Positions 9,442-17,169 of a stretch of 64,000 bases of DNA are shown one piece after another; within the stretch, counting starts at the first letter, position 1; each line of letters starts with the position of its first letter. Source of the stretch: Paenibacillus vini (GTDB lineage Bacteria > Bacillota > Bacilli > Paenibacillales > Paenibacillaceae); contig NZ_BOSL01000012.1 of NCBI RefSeq assembly GCF_018403325.1, positions 108,116-172,115 of the forward strand, in the 5' to 3' direction. The notes below the pieces were generated by a model. The model made no database searches. It was not told the origin of the DNA and was given only the letters and a program-made list of their open reading frames with translations. The position numbers and the translations under genes were made by a program.

Positions 9442-9639
9442 TTAGCTAAACATACCCGCAATAAGCTGAAAGACGAAATACCCGATAACTCCGCCGCCGA
9501 TGAGGCTAAGCCCCGCTTTCTTTCTGCCTTGGAACAAACGCAGTACCCCTAAGCTTACCAAGGGAGCAATGATGAGCAGAAAGAACATGACGGCAACGAA
9601 CAATTCAATGGAAATATCCGAAAGATTGACGATTGTCAT
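9442..9639 (-). CDS. Small two-helix membrane protein, function unknown
   Basis: A 65-residue hydrophobic protein: N-terminal MTIVNLSDIS, a membrane segment at ~11-33, a basic loop FQGRKKAG, and a second segment at ~42-62. A GGAGAG sequence lies 14 bases before the start, a rather long spacing. The two-helix hairpin with positive-inside loop is hard to get by chance, which supports a real gene. I do not recognise the family, and no functional neighbour is close. Confidence 0.5.
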   Translation of the reverse strand: MTIVNLSDISIELFVAVMFFLLIIAPLVSLGVLRLFQGRKKAGLSLIGGGVIGYFVFQLIAGMFS

Positions 9640-9947
9640 AGCTTTTTGGTCGCTCTCCGTTCTTGTCAGGTTTAATTTAGCAATGATTTATATCACAACA
9701 ATATGTTTTTTATTATATCAAAGCGGGATTTAATTTGGCGAAAGGATTTTCCTAAAATAAGTCTATTTCACGTCTTTTTTTGGGTGAAGAAATGATAAAT
9801 ACCCTTTCCCGGCGGGGTTCGTGTCTGCTCGACAAAACTAGAAAGCCTTTGCAGGACAGGCTGTGCTACAATGGGCTTAACAACGCCAGTTCACTTTCAA
9901 CCAGATTTCTTGAAACCGGAATTTCATAGTAAGGGAGCTGTGGGAAC
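9640..9947. other. Intergenic region between divergent genes, no gene seen
   Basis: About 300 AT-rich bases between the divergently oriented small membrane protein and the transglutaminase gene. TGCTACAAT near 9867 resembles a -10 element, but no convincing -35 lies at the right distance. No RNA gene or repeat was recognised. Confidence 0.4.
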
Positions 9948-11081
9948 ATGGGACAGAGCATGCCTAAACGCTGGATAACGGCAGGATTGCTGGGGGCCTT
10001 GCTGATGGGGACGGTGCCTGCCGACTGGAATACGATCACGGTATTTGCCGCTTCGGACAATGCCTATGTGACGACAGTCAAAGAAGTGCAGCAGGAAATG
10101 GCCGAAGGGCTGGGAGCGCGCAAAACCTCCATGACTATAAAATATAAGGGCAATACGAAAAACCTGGAGAATCTGCTGAAAAAAGCGATAAACGGAGCGC
10201 TCGACAGCGATCCGTACACGAAATATATCGTGGACCGGTACACCTACTCCTGGCGGGGAACGAGCGGTTCCGCCAAGATCAATCTTAGCGTGACTTACCG
10301 GGAAAACGCCGAGCAGTCCGCCTATGTGACCAACCGCGTCTCGGGAATATTGAAAGACATCATTTCCCCCGGGATGAATGATCATGAAAAAGTAAAAGCG
10401 ATCCATGACTTCGTGGTGCAAAACCTGAAATACGACGAGGGATTGAAGAAATATACAGCTTATGAGGGGCTGCGGACCGGAGAAGCGGTTTGTCAGGGGT
10501 ACACTTTGCTGACCTACAAGCTGCTGGAAGGAGCCGGCATCAATAATTTGATCGTAGAAGGCACGGCAGGCGGACAATTGCATGCCTGGAACCTCGTGGA
10601 ATTAGAAAAGAAGTGGTATCATCTCGATACCACTTGGGACGATCCCATCTCGGCTCCGCGAGAACAGATCAGCTATGCGTATTATTTACGGACGGATGAA
10701 CAAATGCGTCAGGATCATCAGTGGATCTCCAAATATCCGGCGGCATCCTCGCTTTATCGCGAAACCTTGAGCACGCTGGTCAACAAAGGAGGAGCCCAGT
10801 CTACCGGCTACAAAAAGCTGCAAAAGCAATTGGGTTATCATTTGTACGACCCTTCTGCTGCTGTCAGCAGTTCAGCAGGGCTCCAGACTAAGGTCAGGCA
10901 AGAACTCCAATCCGGAGGCCTTACGGTAACGGTCCGGTATTCCGGAACCGAACAGGAGCTGTTGCAGGATTTGGAAAGTCTTTATGATCTGTCAGCATCT
11001 TTAGATAATATCCAATACCTTTCAAAGCCGTTGGAAGGGACCGAGGATTTGCGGGTCGAGATCCATTGGGAAACCCGGTGA
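9948..11081 (+). CDS. Secreted transglutaminase-like (papain-fold) protein
   Basis: A 377-residue protein with a Sec signal peptide (MGQSMPKRW..., hydrophobic core at ~12-25, cleavage near VFAA/SDN). A transglutaminase-core domain spans about residues 140-260. The triad is Cys182 in 'EAVCQGYTLL', His212 in 'HAWNLVEL' and Asp227 in 'YHLDTTWDDP'. Such domains in secreted Firmicute proteins usually act as peptidases or amidases on cell-envelope or protein substrates, not as true cross-linking enzymes. The N-terminal ~110 and C-terminal ~110 residues carry no recognised domain. The start follows AAGGGAGCTGTGGGAAC. It is monocistronic, with no partner gene nearby. Confidence 0.82.
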   Translation: MGQSMPKRWITAGLLGALLMGTVPADWNTITVFAASDNAYVTTVKEVQQEMAEGLGARKTSMTIKYKGNTKNLENLLKKAINGALDSDPYTKYIVDRYTYSWRGTSGSAKINLSVTYRENAEQSAYVTNRVSGILKDIISPGMNDHEKVKAIHDFVVQNLKYDEGLKKYTAYEGLRTGEAVCQGYTLLTYKLLEGAGINNLIVEGTAGGQLHAWNLVELEKKWYHLDTTWDDPISAPREQISYAYYLRTDEQMRQDHQWISKYPAASSLYRETLSTLVNKGGAQSTGYKKLQKQLGYHLYDPSAAVSSSAGLQTKVRQELQSGGLTVTVRYSGTEQELLQDLESLYDLSASLDNIQYLSKPLEGTEDLRVEIHWETR

Positions 11082-11131
11082 GAGGCTCCGATTAGCTCCG
11101 ATCCGCTTCCGGACGTTAAATTCCAGTCGTC

Positions 11132-12601
11132 TTAATCATTAGATTGAGCAGGGGAATCCAGGTCACATTCTTTAAGCGGGATGACTTTAGTGTGTTTTGT
11201 CCATTTGTACCCCAGCCATACTACCAGGAATAAAGGAATACTGATATAAGAAACTATAACACCATACCAATCGATCTGGCCGCCTGAAAAGGCGGCTAAA
11301 TTTTGTCCCAAAATAACGATAAAGCAGAGAACAAAGGCAAAAATCGGACCGAACGGGAACCATTTTGCTTTATAAGGAAGATCTTTCAGATCCCGGCCCT
11401 GGGCGGTGTATGCCCGGCGGAAACGGTAATGGCTGACCGCGATGCCGAGCCAGGTGATGAAGCCGCACATTCCCGAGGCGTTCAGCAGCCAGTTGTACAC
11501 GACCCCGTCTCCGAACAGCGACGCGAAGAAGGCAAACATCCCGATCAGCGTCGTTAATAGCAGGGCGTTGACGGGCAGCCCGCGGCGGCTTAGTCTAGCT
11601 AGGAACTTCGGCGCTTTTCCCCGTTTTGCCAGCGAGTAAAGGACCCGCGAGGAAGCGTACATCCCTGAGTTGCCGGCCGACAGCACGGAGGACAAGATGA
11701 CGGCATTCATGACGGAAGCGGCAAAAGCCATACCTGCTTTTTCAAACACTAGCGTGAACGGGCTGACGCCGATGTTCTCCAGGCCGCTTTTAAGCAAATT
11801 AGGACTTGTATAAGGAATAATCAGGCCGATCACCAGAATCGCCAAAATATAAAAGATCAGGATCCGCCAGAATACCTGCCGGATGGCCCGTGGAACATGC
11901 TCCCGCGGATTGTGGCTTTCGCCGGCGGCAACGCCGACCATTTCCGTGCCTTGGAATGAGAAGCCGGCCGCCATGAATACGCCGAGGAAGGTAAAGAATC
12001 CTCCGTGGAAAGGCGCGTCTCCCACTGTAAAGTTTTTGAAGCCGATGGCTTCGCCGCCCATGATGCCAAAGATCATGAGGACCCCGACGACCAGGAAAAT
12101 GATAACGACAGCGATTTTGATCATGGCGAACCAATACTCCGATTCACCATATCCTTTGACGGACAGAACATTGAGGCCCAGAATGAGGGCCAGGAACAGG
12201 ATGCTCCACAAGAGAGAGGAGCTGTCCGGGAACCAGTATTTAATAATTAACGTGGCTGCGGAGAGCTCGGCCGCAATCGTAATCGCCCAGTTGTACCAGA
12301 AGTTCCACCCCATGGCAAAGCCAAGGGACGGATCGACGAAACGCGAGGCATAGGTTTCAAAGGAGCCCGAATCCGGCATATATGTGGCGAGCTCTCCTAA
12401 ACTGGTCATCAAAAAGTAGACCATGATGCCGACGGCGGCATAGGCGAGCAATGCGCCGCCGGGTCCGGCGGAGGCGATGGCGCCGCCGCTGGCCAGGAAA
12501 AGCCCCGTCCCAATGGACCCACCGAGCGCAATCATCGTCATATGCCGGGCTTTTAGGCCGGGCTTTAAATTTTGTGCTGCGGTGCTATTCTTTTTACTCA
12601 T
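11132..12601 (-). CDS. Amino-acid permease, AAT/APC family (LysP-like)
   Basis: A 489-residue, 12-helix proton-coupled amino-acid permease. Family marks are 'LKARHMTMIALGGSIGTGLFLASGGAIASAGPGG' spanning helix 1, 'GELATYMPDSGSFETYASRFVDPSLGFAMGWNFWYNWAI', and 'GTEMVGVAAGESHNP' in the middle. The 'SFETYASRFVDPSLGFA' region resembles lysine-specific LysP proteins, but arginine, proline or histidine permeases of the same family are close, so the substrate is open. The start is an ATG with AAGGAGT ten bases upstream. It is convergent with the transglutaminase gene and alone on its strand. Confidence 0.88.
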   Translation of the reverse strand: MSKKNSTAAQNLKPGLKARHMTMIALGGSIGTGLFLASGGAIASAGPGGALLAYAAVGIMVYFLMTSLGELATYMPDSGSFETYASRFVDPSLGFAMGWNFWYNWAITIAAELSAATLIIKYWFPDSSSLLWSILFLALILGLNVLSVKGYGESEYWFAMIKIAVVIIFLVVGVLMIFGIMGGEAIGFKNFTVGDAPFHGGFFTFLGVFMAAGFSFQGTEMVGVAAGESHNPREHVPRAIRQVFWRILIFYILAILVIGLIIPYTSPNLLKSGLENIGVSPFTLVFEKAGMAFAASVMNAVILSSVLSAGNSGMYASSRVLYSLAKRGKAPKFLARLSRRGLPVNALLLTTLIGMFAFFASLFGDGVVYNWLLNASGMCGFITWLGIAVSHYRFRRAYTAQGRDLKDLPYKAKWFPFGPIFAFVLCFIVILGQNLAAFSGGQIDWYGVIVSYISIPLFLVVWLGYKWTKHTKVIPLKECDLDSPAQSND

Positions 12602-12710
12602 GTGTATACAACTCCTTAAAATTTAGACAAACATTCCCTGCCATATATTATCCTCATTTGGCGTGAAGTTAAGCTGCTGTCGTAATCGAATGACTGTCAC
12701 ACCATGCAAA

Positions 12711-12737
12711 AAGGCCGCGGAAAGAGTCCGCGGCCTT
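12711..12737 (-). terminator. Terminator of the small minus-strand unit
   Basis: A perfect 10-base-pair stem (AAGGCCGCGG / CCGCGGCCTT) with a 7-base loop. Read on the minus strand it is followed by TTTTTGC and starts 5 bases after the stop codon at 12742. Confidence 0.85.
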
Positions 12738-12741
12738 ATAT

Positions 12742-12939
12742 TTATACCGTGCACCCCACCATTCTTGCATAAGATAGCTCAACACGCTTCTCCCGGTGAA
12801 GGATAAGCATGACAGTTCTGTCCCTTTCGGGAACAGCCCCAGCCTGCCGCCGTTGAAGCGGGGTGACAAGCTTCGGCGACGGTGCCTTTCCACGGGATTC
12901 ATCGGCGGCTTCCAGCGCCTCCTCCGGTGTACTCTTCAC
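12742..12939 (-). CDS. Small ORF of unknown function in its own transcription unit
   Basis: A 65-residue, charged product (VKSTPEEALEAADESRGK..., ending ELSYARMVGCTV) starting at GTG, with GAGG eight bases before. I recognise no family. Transcription is well supported: a TTGTCC-17-TATACT promoter lies about 70 bases upstream and a strong terminator sits directly after the stop. The leader holds a 7-base-pair hairpin (CCTCATC...GATGAGG) just before the ribosome binding site. The unit could equally make a small regulatory RNA of roughly 290 bases, in which case the ORF would be incidental. Confidence 0.4.
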   Translation of the reverse strand: MKSTPEEALEAADESRGKAPSPKLVTPLQRRQAGAVPERDRTVMLILHREKRVELSYARMVGCTV

Positions 12940-13007
12940 AATCGCGACCTCTACCTCATCTGGAAATGATGAGGCTATTATTCAGTTTTCCTAAGATACA
13001 GTTCTAT

Positions 13008-13036
13008 AGTATATAGCAAGAAAAGGGGCGGGACAA
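13008..13036 (-). promoter_or_regulatory. Sigma-A-type promoter for the small minus-strand unit
   Basis: On the minus strand: TTGTCC (4/6), a 17-base spacer and TATACT (5/6). The -35 hexamer lies inside one arm of the terminator at 13027-13062. Confidence 0.55.
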
Positions 13037-13062
13037 TGTCTAATTATTGACATTGTCCCGCC
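13027..13062. terminator. Terminator downstream of the CvfC/YpgR-type gene
   Basis: A perfect 14-base-pair stem (GGCGGGACAATGTC / GACATTGTCCCGCC) with loop TAATTATT. The minus-strand side runs into CCTTTTCTT, and the plus-strand side into TTTATT. Confidence 0.8.
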
Positions 13063-13089
13063 TTTATTAGCCTTCTTTGCTTAAGCCGA

Positions 13090-14229
13090 TCAATTGTTTC
13101 GTTCGCGCTTCGCCATTTGCTGCCATACCGTCCCTGCGGCTTGCTCACCGGATTCGATCCGTTCTACGGCCATACGGGCCTGGAGACCGACCTCAAACTC
13201 CGGATCGTCCACGGCGGCCCGCAGCGCTTCAAGCGCCTGGTCGGTGCCGACTTCGTACAAGAAGCGGGCTGCCCGCCAGCGGACTAGCTTGCTTTTGTCC
13301 GACAAGGCGGCAATCATCGGTTCCGTAGCGGACGGATCGCCGATGTCGGACAGCGTGTCGCCGGCGGTGCGGCGCACGGCGGCCGAGCTGTCGCGCATCG
13401 CCTCGAACAGCAGCGTCATCGCTTCCGGCGTCCGGACGTCGCCGAGATAGACGACCGCGAGGCGGCGGACCTGCATCTGCGGATCGCGAACCGCGTCCGC
13501 AAGCAGCGGGAGCGCCTCGGGTCCGGGTTGCTGCAGCGCCTCCAGGCCCGCATAGCGGACGTGCCAGTCCGCGTCCTTCATCCGCTCGCGGACTTCGTCC
13601 AGGCTAAGCGCCCGGCGCTGCTCGACGAACTCGGCTTCGCTGCGGCCGTGCGCGATCGCCTGCGCCTGGATCGCCTCCAGCCGATCCGGCGGGAACGCCG
13701 CTTCCAGCTCCTGCTCGACCTCGCGGGCGATCTCCTCCAGCTCGCCGTAGCGGACGCCGTAATCGCTCAGCTTGCGCTCCTTGATGAGCGTGGCGCTCGC
13801 CACCTCGGTTACGGCGGATACGAACCGCTGGGAGAGCGAAATGCGCTCCTCGCGGGTCCCCGATTTCACGCGGATCTGCATCGGGATGCCGCGGAAAAAC
13901 TGCACGAACACCTGGGCTTCGCCGTAGCCGGCCGCTTCGGCCGCCTCCGGATCCCAGGCGGATTCCACCTGCTCCTGTCCGAATTGCTCCTGTACTTCGG
14001 ACAGGATGGCTGCCCAATCGGCGCTGCCCTTCCGGTCCAGCGCGATAAAATCCGCTGTATGGAAAATGCTTTTTACTCCCGGAATATTCAGCATTTGCCG
14101 GATCCACGTAGGGGCGGAGCGGGCGTTGTCCTGTGTGTATGTTTTGCGGATCCCGGGTTCCAAGGTTTCGTCCAGATGAAGCTTCATGGAATTGGGACTC
14201 GGTGTCGGCTCGATAAATACAATTTTCAT
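13090..14229 (-). CDS. CvfC/YpgR-type protein: NifU-N-like domain plus HEAT-like repeats
   Basis: A 379-residue protein. The N-terminal ~90 residues (MKIVFIEPTPSPNSMKLHLD..., 'IPGVKSIFHTADFIALDRKGSADW') resemble the N-terminal domain of Nfu/NifU scaffolds. The middle is helical, and residues ~215-365 form HEAT-like repeats ('DADWHVRYAGLEAL', 'DPQMQVRRLAVVYLGDV', 'DSSAAVRRTAGDTLSDIGDP', 'KSKLVRWRAARFLYEVGT'). This layout matches Staphylococcus virulence factor CvfC and Bacillus YpgR, whose biochemical role is not settled. The start ATG follows GGAAGGAGAT. The repeat-coding part is markedly GC-rich. It stands alone between a terminator and a divergent gene. Confidence 0.8.
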   Translation of the reverse strand: MKIVFIEPTPSPNSMKLHLDETLEPGIRKTYTQDNARSAPTWIRQMLNIPGVKSIFHTADFIALDRKGSADWAAILSEVQEQFGQEQVESAWDPEAAEAAGYGEAQVFVQFFRGIPMQIRVKSGTREERISLSQRFVSAVTEVASATLIKERKLSDYGVRYGELEEIAREVEQELEAAFPPDRLEAIQAQAIAHGRSEAEFVEQRRALSLDEVRERMKDADWHVRYAGLEALQQPGPEALPLLADAVRDPQMQVRRLAVVYLGDVRTPEAMTLLFEAMRDSSAAVRRTAGDTLSDIGDPSATEPMIAALSDKSKLVRWRAARFLYEVGTDQALEALRAAVDDPEFEVGLQARMAVERIESGEQAAGTVWQQMAKRERNN

Positions 14230-14356
14230 AAGTTGTTCACATCTCCTTCCGTATCTTATTTTACCTTAAGCCCCAAGGAATAAAAAGGAACGGGATCGAC
14301 ACAATAAAACAAGGCATTTTCTCCAGGCGACAAACGTCAAAAAGGGGGGCCCTCGT

Positions 14357-14464
14357 ATGTTTAAAAAACAGGAACGAACACTGATCATTGTATGCCTGGT
14401 TGTCGCCGTCATTATGCTGTATGCGTTCATTAAGAGCGTGCTTCGCTTTATGCAGTATTATTAG
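14357..14464 (+). CDS. 35-residue single-helix membrane peptide upstream of the bd oxidase
   Basis: ATG behind AGGGGGG (8-base spacer) opens a 35-codon frame: MFKKQERTLI, a hydrophobic stretch IIVCLVVAVIMLYAF, then IKSVLRFMQYY. That is one membrane helix with a basic N-terminus. It ends 48 bases before the oxidase subunit I start codon and is probably co-transcribed with it. I know of no named family; it could be an accessory or assembly peptide, or a leader ORF. A repeat end (GAGGTTGTTCAAAAA) lies in the gap after its stop. Confidence 0.5.
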   Translation: MFKKQERTLIIVCLVVAVIMLYAFIKSVLRFMQYY

Positions 14465-14512
14465 AGGTTGTTCAAAAACAGTCATCTTTTGAGTGAGGAG
14501 TTGATGGGAAGC

Positions 14513-15880
14513 ATGCTATCCTGGGATCCCGTTACATTAAGCCGGGTGCTTACCGGGTTGACGTTGTTCGTACATATTGTGTTTGCTTCCATCGGCGTAG
14601 GTATCCCGATGATGATCGCGCTTGCCGAGTGGAGGGGTGTCCGGAAAAAAGATCCGCACTACACCCTGCTGGCCCGCCGCTGGGCCCGGGGCTTCGTCAT
14701 CTCGGTCGCCGTAGGCGTCGTGACGGGCACGGCGATCGGCCTGCAGCTCAGCCTCCTTTGGCCGACATTTATGCGCGTCGCGGGACAGGCGATCGCCTTG
14801 CCCTTATTCATGGAGACCTTTGCTTTTTTCATCGAAGCGATTTTCCTGGGCATCTATTTGTACACGTGGGACCGGTTCAAGAAGCCGATCCTGCATTTAC
14901 TGCTACTGATTCCGGTGGCGATCGGCTCCTCAGCGTCTGCGTTCTTCATCACTACTTTGAATGCGTTCATGAATACGCCGCAGGGCTTCACTTTGAAAAA
15001 CGGCGTGTTCGCCGACTTTCAGCCGCTCGTGGCCATGTTTAATCCGGCAACGCCAACGAAGGTGTCCCACGTGCTTGCCTCCTCGTATACGCTCAGCGCC
15101 GGTTTACTGGCGGGGATAGCGGCTTTTAGCCTGCTACGGGGGCGAAGAGGCGTTTACTTCAAAAAGGCGCTGAAGCTGACCGCAACGGCAGCGTTCGTTT
15201 TTGCGGTCTCTACCGCGATTATCGGCGACTTCTCGGGCAAATTTCTTGCCCACTACCAGCCGGAAAAGCTGGCCGCCGCGGAATGGCATTTCGAGACGAT
15301 GACGAAGGCGCCGCTCATTTACGGCGGTGTGCTGGGGGAGAACGGAGAGGTTAAATATGCGCTTGAGCTGCCCTATGCGCTAAGTATTTTGGCTGGCGGC
15401 ACTCCGAACACGAACGTTATCGGACTTAACGAGTTTCCCGTGGATGAACGGCCTCCGCTCCTGATCCACTATATGTTCGATTTAAAAGTAACGATCGGGG
15501 TGCTGCTCGTTTTGATTCCTTTTCTATACCTGCTCCGTCGCTGGCTTCCGAAAGGGAAAAACAGGGGTAAGGGGAAAGGCGGTTATCCGAAGTGGCTGCT
15601 GCTCGGCATTGTCGCGCTGGGACCGCTCTCGATGACCGCGATCGAGCTTGGCTGGATGTTTGCGGAATTCGGGCGGCAGCCCTGGATCGTGCGCGGCTAT
15701 ATGAAGGTATCGGAAGCGGCGACGACGTCGCAAAGCGTCGGCTCGATGCTGATCCTGTTCATTATTCTGTATCTCGTCCTCTGTGCTTCCTGCATTACGG
15801 TGCTCGTCAAGCTGTTCCGTGGGAAGAGCGTGGACGATGAGATGCGGGAGCTGGGGATCAGTGGAGGTGAGCGGAAATGA
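14513..15880 (+). CDS. Cytochrome bd-type ubiquinol oxidase subunit I (YthA/CioA-like)
   Basis: A 455-residue membrane protein (MLSWDPVTLSRVLTGLTLFVHIVFASIGVG...) of the CydA family. It carries the haems and oxidises quinol while reducing oxygen to water. Conserved features include the early His near residue 19 (haem b595/d region), 'GTAIGLQLSLLWPTF', 'METFAFFIEAIFLGIYLYTW', 'GSSASAFFITTLNAFMNTPQGF' and 'GWMFAEFGRQPWIVRGYM'. The periplasmic Q-loop is short, as in the YthA/CioA branch. I chose the ATG 12 bases after GAGGAG; earlier in-frame starts are too close to or ahead of that site. Subunit II overlaps its stop codon. Confidence 0.92.
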   Translation: MLSWDPVTLSRVLTGLTLFVHIVFASIGVGIPMMIALAEWRGVRKKDPHYTLLARRWARGFVISVAVGVVTGTAIGLQLSLLWPTFMRVAGQAIALPLFMETFAFFIEAIFLGIYLYTWDRFKKPILHLLLLIPVAIGSSASAFFITTLNAFMNTPQGFTLKNGVFADFQPLVAMFNPATPTKVSHVLASSYTLSAGLLAGIAAFSLLRGRRGVYFKKALKLTATAAFVFAVSTAIIGDFSGKFLAHYQPEKLAAAEWHFETMTKAPLIYGGVLGENGEVKYALELPYALSILAGGTPNTNVIGLNEFPVDERPPLLIHYMFDLKVTIGVLLVLIPFLYLLRRWLPKGKNRGKGKGGYPKWLLLGIVALGPLSMTAIELGWMFAEFGRQPWIVRGYMKVSEAATTSQSVGSMLILFIILYLVLCASCITVLVKLFRGKSVDDEMRELGISGGERK

Positions 15881-16908
15881 GCTATGAAATTGTCGGTATA
15901 ACCGTGCTGTGGACCTTTTTGTTCGGTTACCTGATCGTGGCGTCCGTTGATTTTGGAGCCGGTTTTTTTAGCTATTACAGCGTGCTCACGGGTCATGAGA
16001 ATAAGGTGCATAACATAATCCAACGCTACTTGTCCCCGGTGTGGGAAGTGACGAATGTGTTTCTCATCTTTTTCGTGGTAGGGTTGGTCGGGTTTTTTCC
16101 CGATTCCGCTTATTTTTACGGTACTGCGCTGCTAGTCCCCGGGAGTCTTGCGACTGTTTTGCTTGCGTTGCGGGGAGCATACTATGCTTACAACACTTAT
16201 GGGAGCAGCAAAGAGAACAATAAGGCGTACATGGCGGTTTACGGAGCGACCGGGTTATTGATTCCGGCAGCGTTGTCTACCGTATTGGCGATTTCCGAAG
16301 GCGGTATTATTCAGGAGCAGGACGGAAAGGTCATATTGCATTGGTCCAGCTTTTTCAGCAATCCCTACACCTGGTCCGTCATCATCCTGGCTCTGGTGTC
16401 TGTGCTGTATATTTCGGCTATGTTCTTAGCTTTTTACGCAGGTAAGGCTGGGGATAAAGATGCCTTTGAGGTGCTTCGCGGCTATGCGCTGCTATGGAGC
16501 GGTCCGACGATTCTGGCCTGCCTCTTTGCTTTTTTTCAGATTAACCGTCAAAATCCGGAGCATTTCAGAAATATGCTGAACATTCCCTGGATGTTTATCG
16601 CTTCGCTGATTTGTTTTCTTCTGGCGGTTTATTTTATATGGAAAAAGAAATATCTCGGGTGGTCGTTCATTCTTGTCATCTTGCAGTTTGGTTTTGCCTG
16701 GTTTGGCTATGGCCGGTCGCATCTGCCCTATATTCTGTATAAGCAGGTCAGCATCTATGAAAGCTTTACGAATGAAACGATGGCGGTGGCGCTCATTACG
16801 GCATTTGTGGCCGGTCTGGTGGTGCTGATCCCTTCGCTCGTGTTGATTATGCGGCTGTTTTTGTTTGACGCCAAGTATGTACGCGGCGAATCGCCGAAGA
16901 AAGGATGA
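15877..16908 (+). CDS. Cytochrome bd-type ubiquinol oxidase subunit II (YthB/CioB-like)
   Basis: A 343-residue CydB-family protein with about nine membrane helices. It begins MSYEIVGITVLWTFLFGYLIVASVDFGAGFF, the typical first-helix motif with a conserved D-F-G-A. 'YLSPVWEVTNVFLIFFVVGLVGFFP' follows, as in other CydB proteins. It starts in an ATGA overlap with subunit I, which implies coupled translation. It pairs with subunit I to form the bd oxidase, which uses menaquinol in this type of organism. A tiny third gene starts eight bases downstream. Confidence 0.92.
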   Translation: MSYEIVGITVLWTFLFGYLIVASVDFGAGFFSYYSVLTGHENKVHNIIQRYLSPVWEVTNVFLIFFVVGLVGFFPDSAYFYGTALLVPGSLATVLLALRGAYYAYNTYGSSKENNKAYMAVYGATGLLIPAALSTVLAISEGGIIQEQDGKVILHWSSFFSNPYTWSVIILALVSVLYISAMFLAFYAGKAGDKDAFEVLRGYALLWSGPTILACLFAFFQINRQNPEHFRNMLNIPWMFIASLICFLLAVYFIWKKKYLGWSFILVILQFGFAWFGYGRSHLPYILYKQVSIYESFTNETMAVALITAFVAGLVVLIPSLVLIMRLFLFDAKYVRGESPKKG

Positions 16909-16915
16909 GGTCGGA

Positions 16916-17017
16916 GTGGAACATTTCACCATGATGATTGCGCCGGGACTGGTCATCGTAATGGCGCTCGTATTTCTCTTTATTTATGCCGGCGTGTATA
17001 AGGATCCTGTGGACTAG
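16916..17017 (+). CDS. CydS/YthC-like 33-residue third subunit of the bd oxidase
   Basis: A GTG six bases after GAGG opens a 33-codon frame: (M)EHFTMMIAP, then a hydrophobic helix GLVIVMALVFLFIYA, then GVYKDPVD. In the bd oxidase of Geobacillus thermodenitrificans a 33-residue single-helix subunit, CydS, is encoded right behind the two large subunits. Gene order, length, an early A-P pair before the helix and an acidic tail all match that pattern. It is below usual gene-calling length limits and easily missed. The assignment rests on position and topology, since peptides this short give weak alignment scores. Confidence 0.75.
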   Translation: MEHFTMMIAPGLVIVMALVFLFIYAGVYKDPVD

Positions 17018-17169
17018 ACAGGAAATTTGGCATGGTCCGCGCGATGCTTTACAATGATAAACAAACATTTCAATAGGATGGTATCCGGCGATTAACATGA
17101 CTGGAAATCGGGGCCTCTCGGCTGGAGAGGTCATAAGATGGAGAGGAATGGAAGGAGGGAATCCTCGGT

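Noticed and set aside
13528-14283. 251-codon plus-strand frame opposite the CvfC-type gene
   Set aside because: It is antisense to the GC-rich HEAT-repeat coding region, has no ribosome binding site, and its Leu/Arg-rich composition is typical of a shadow frame.
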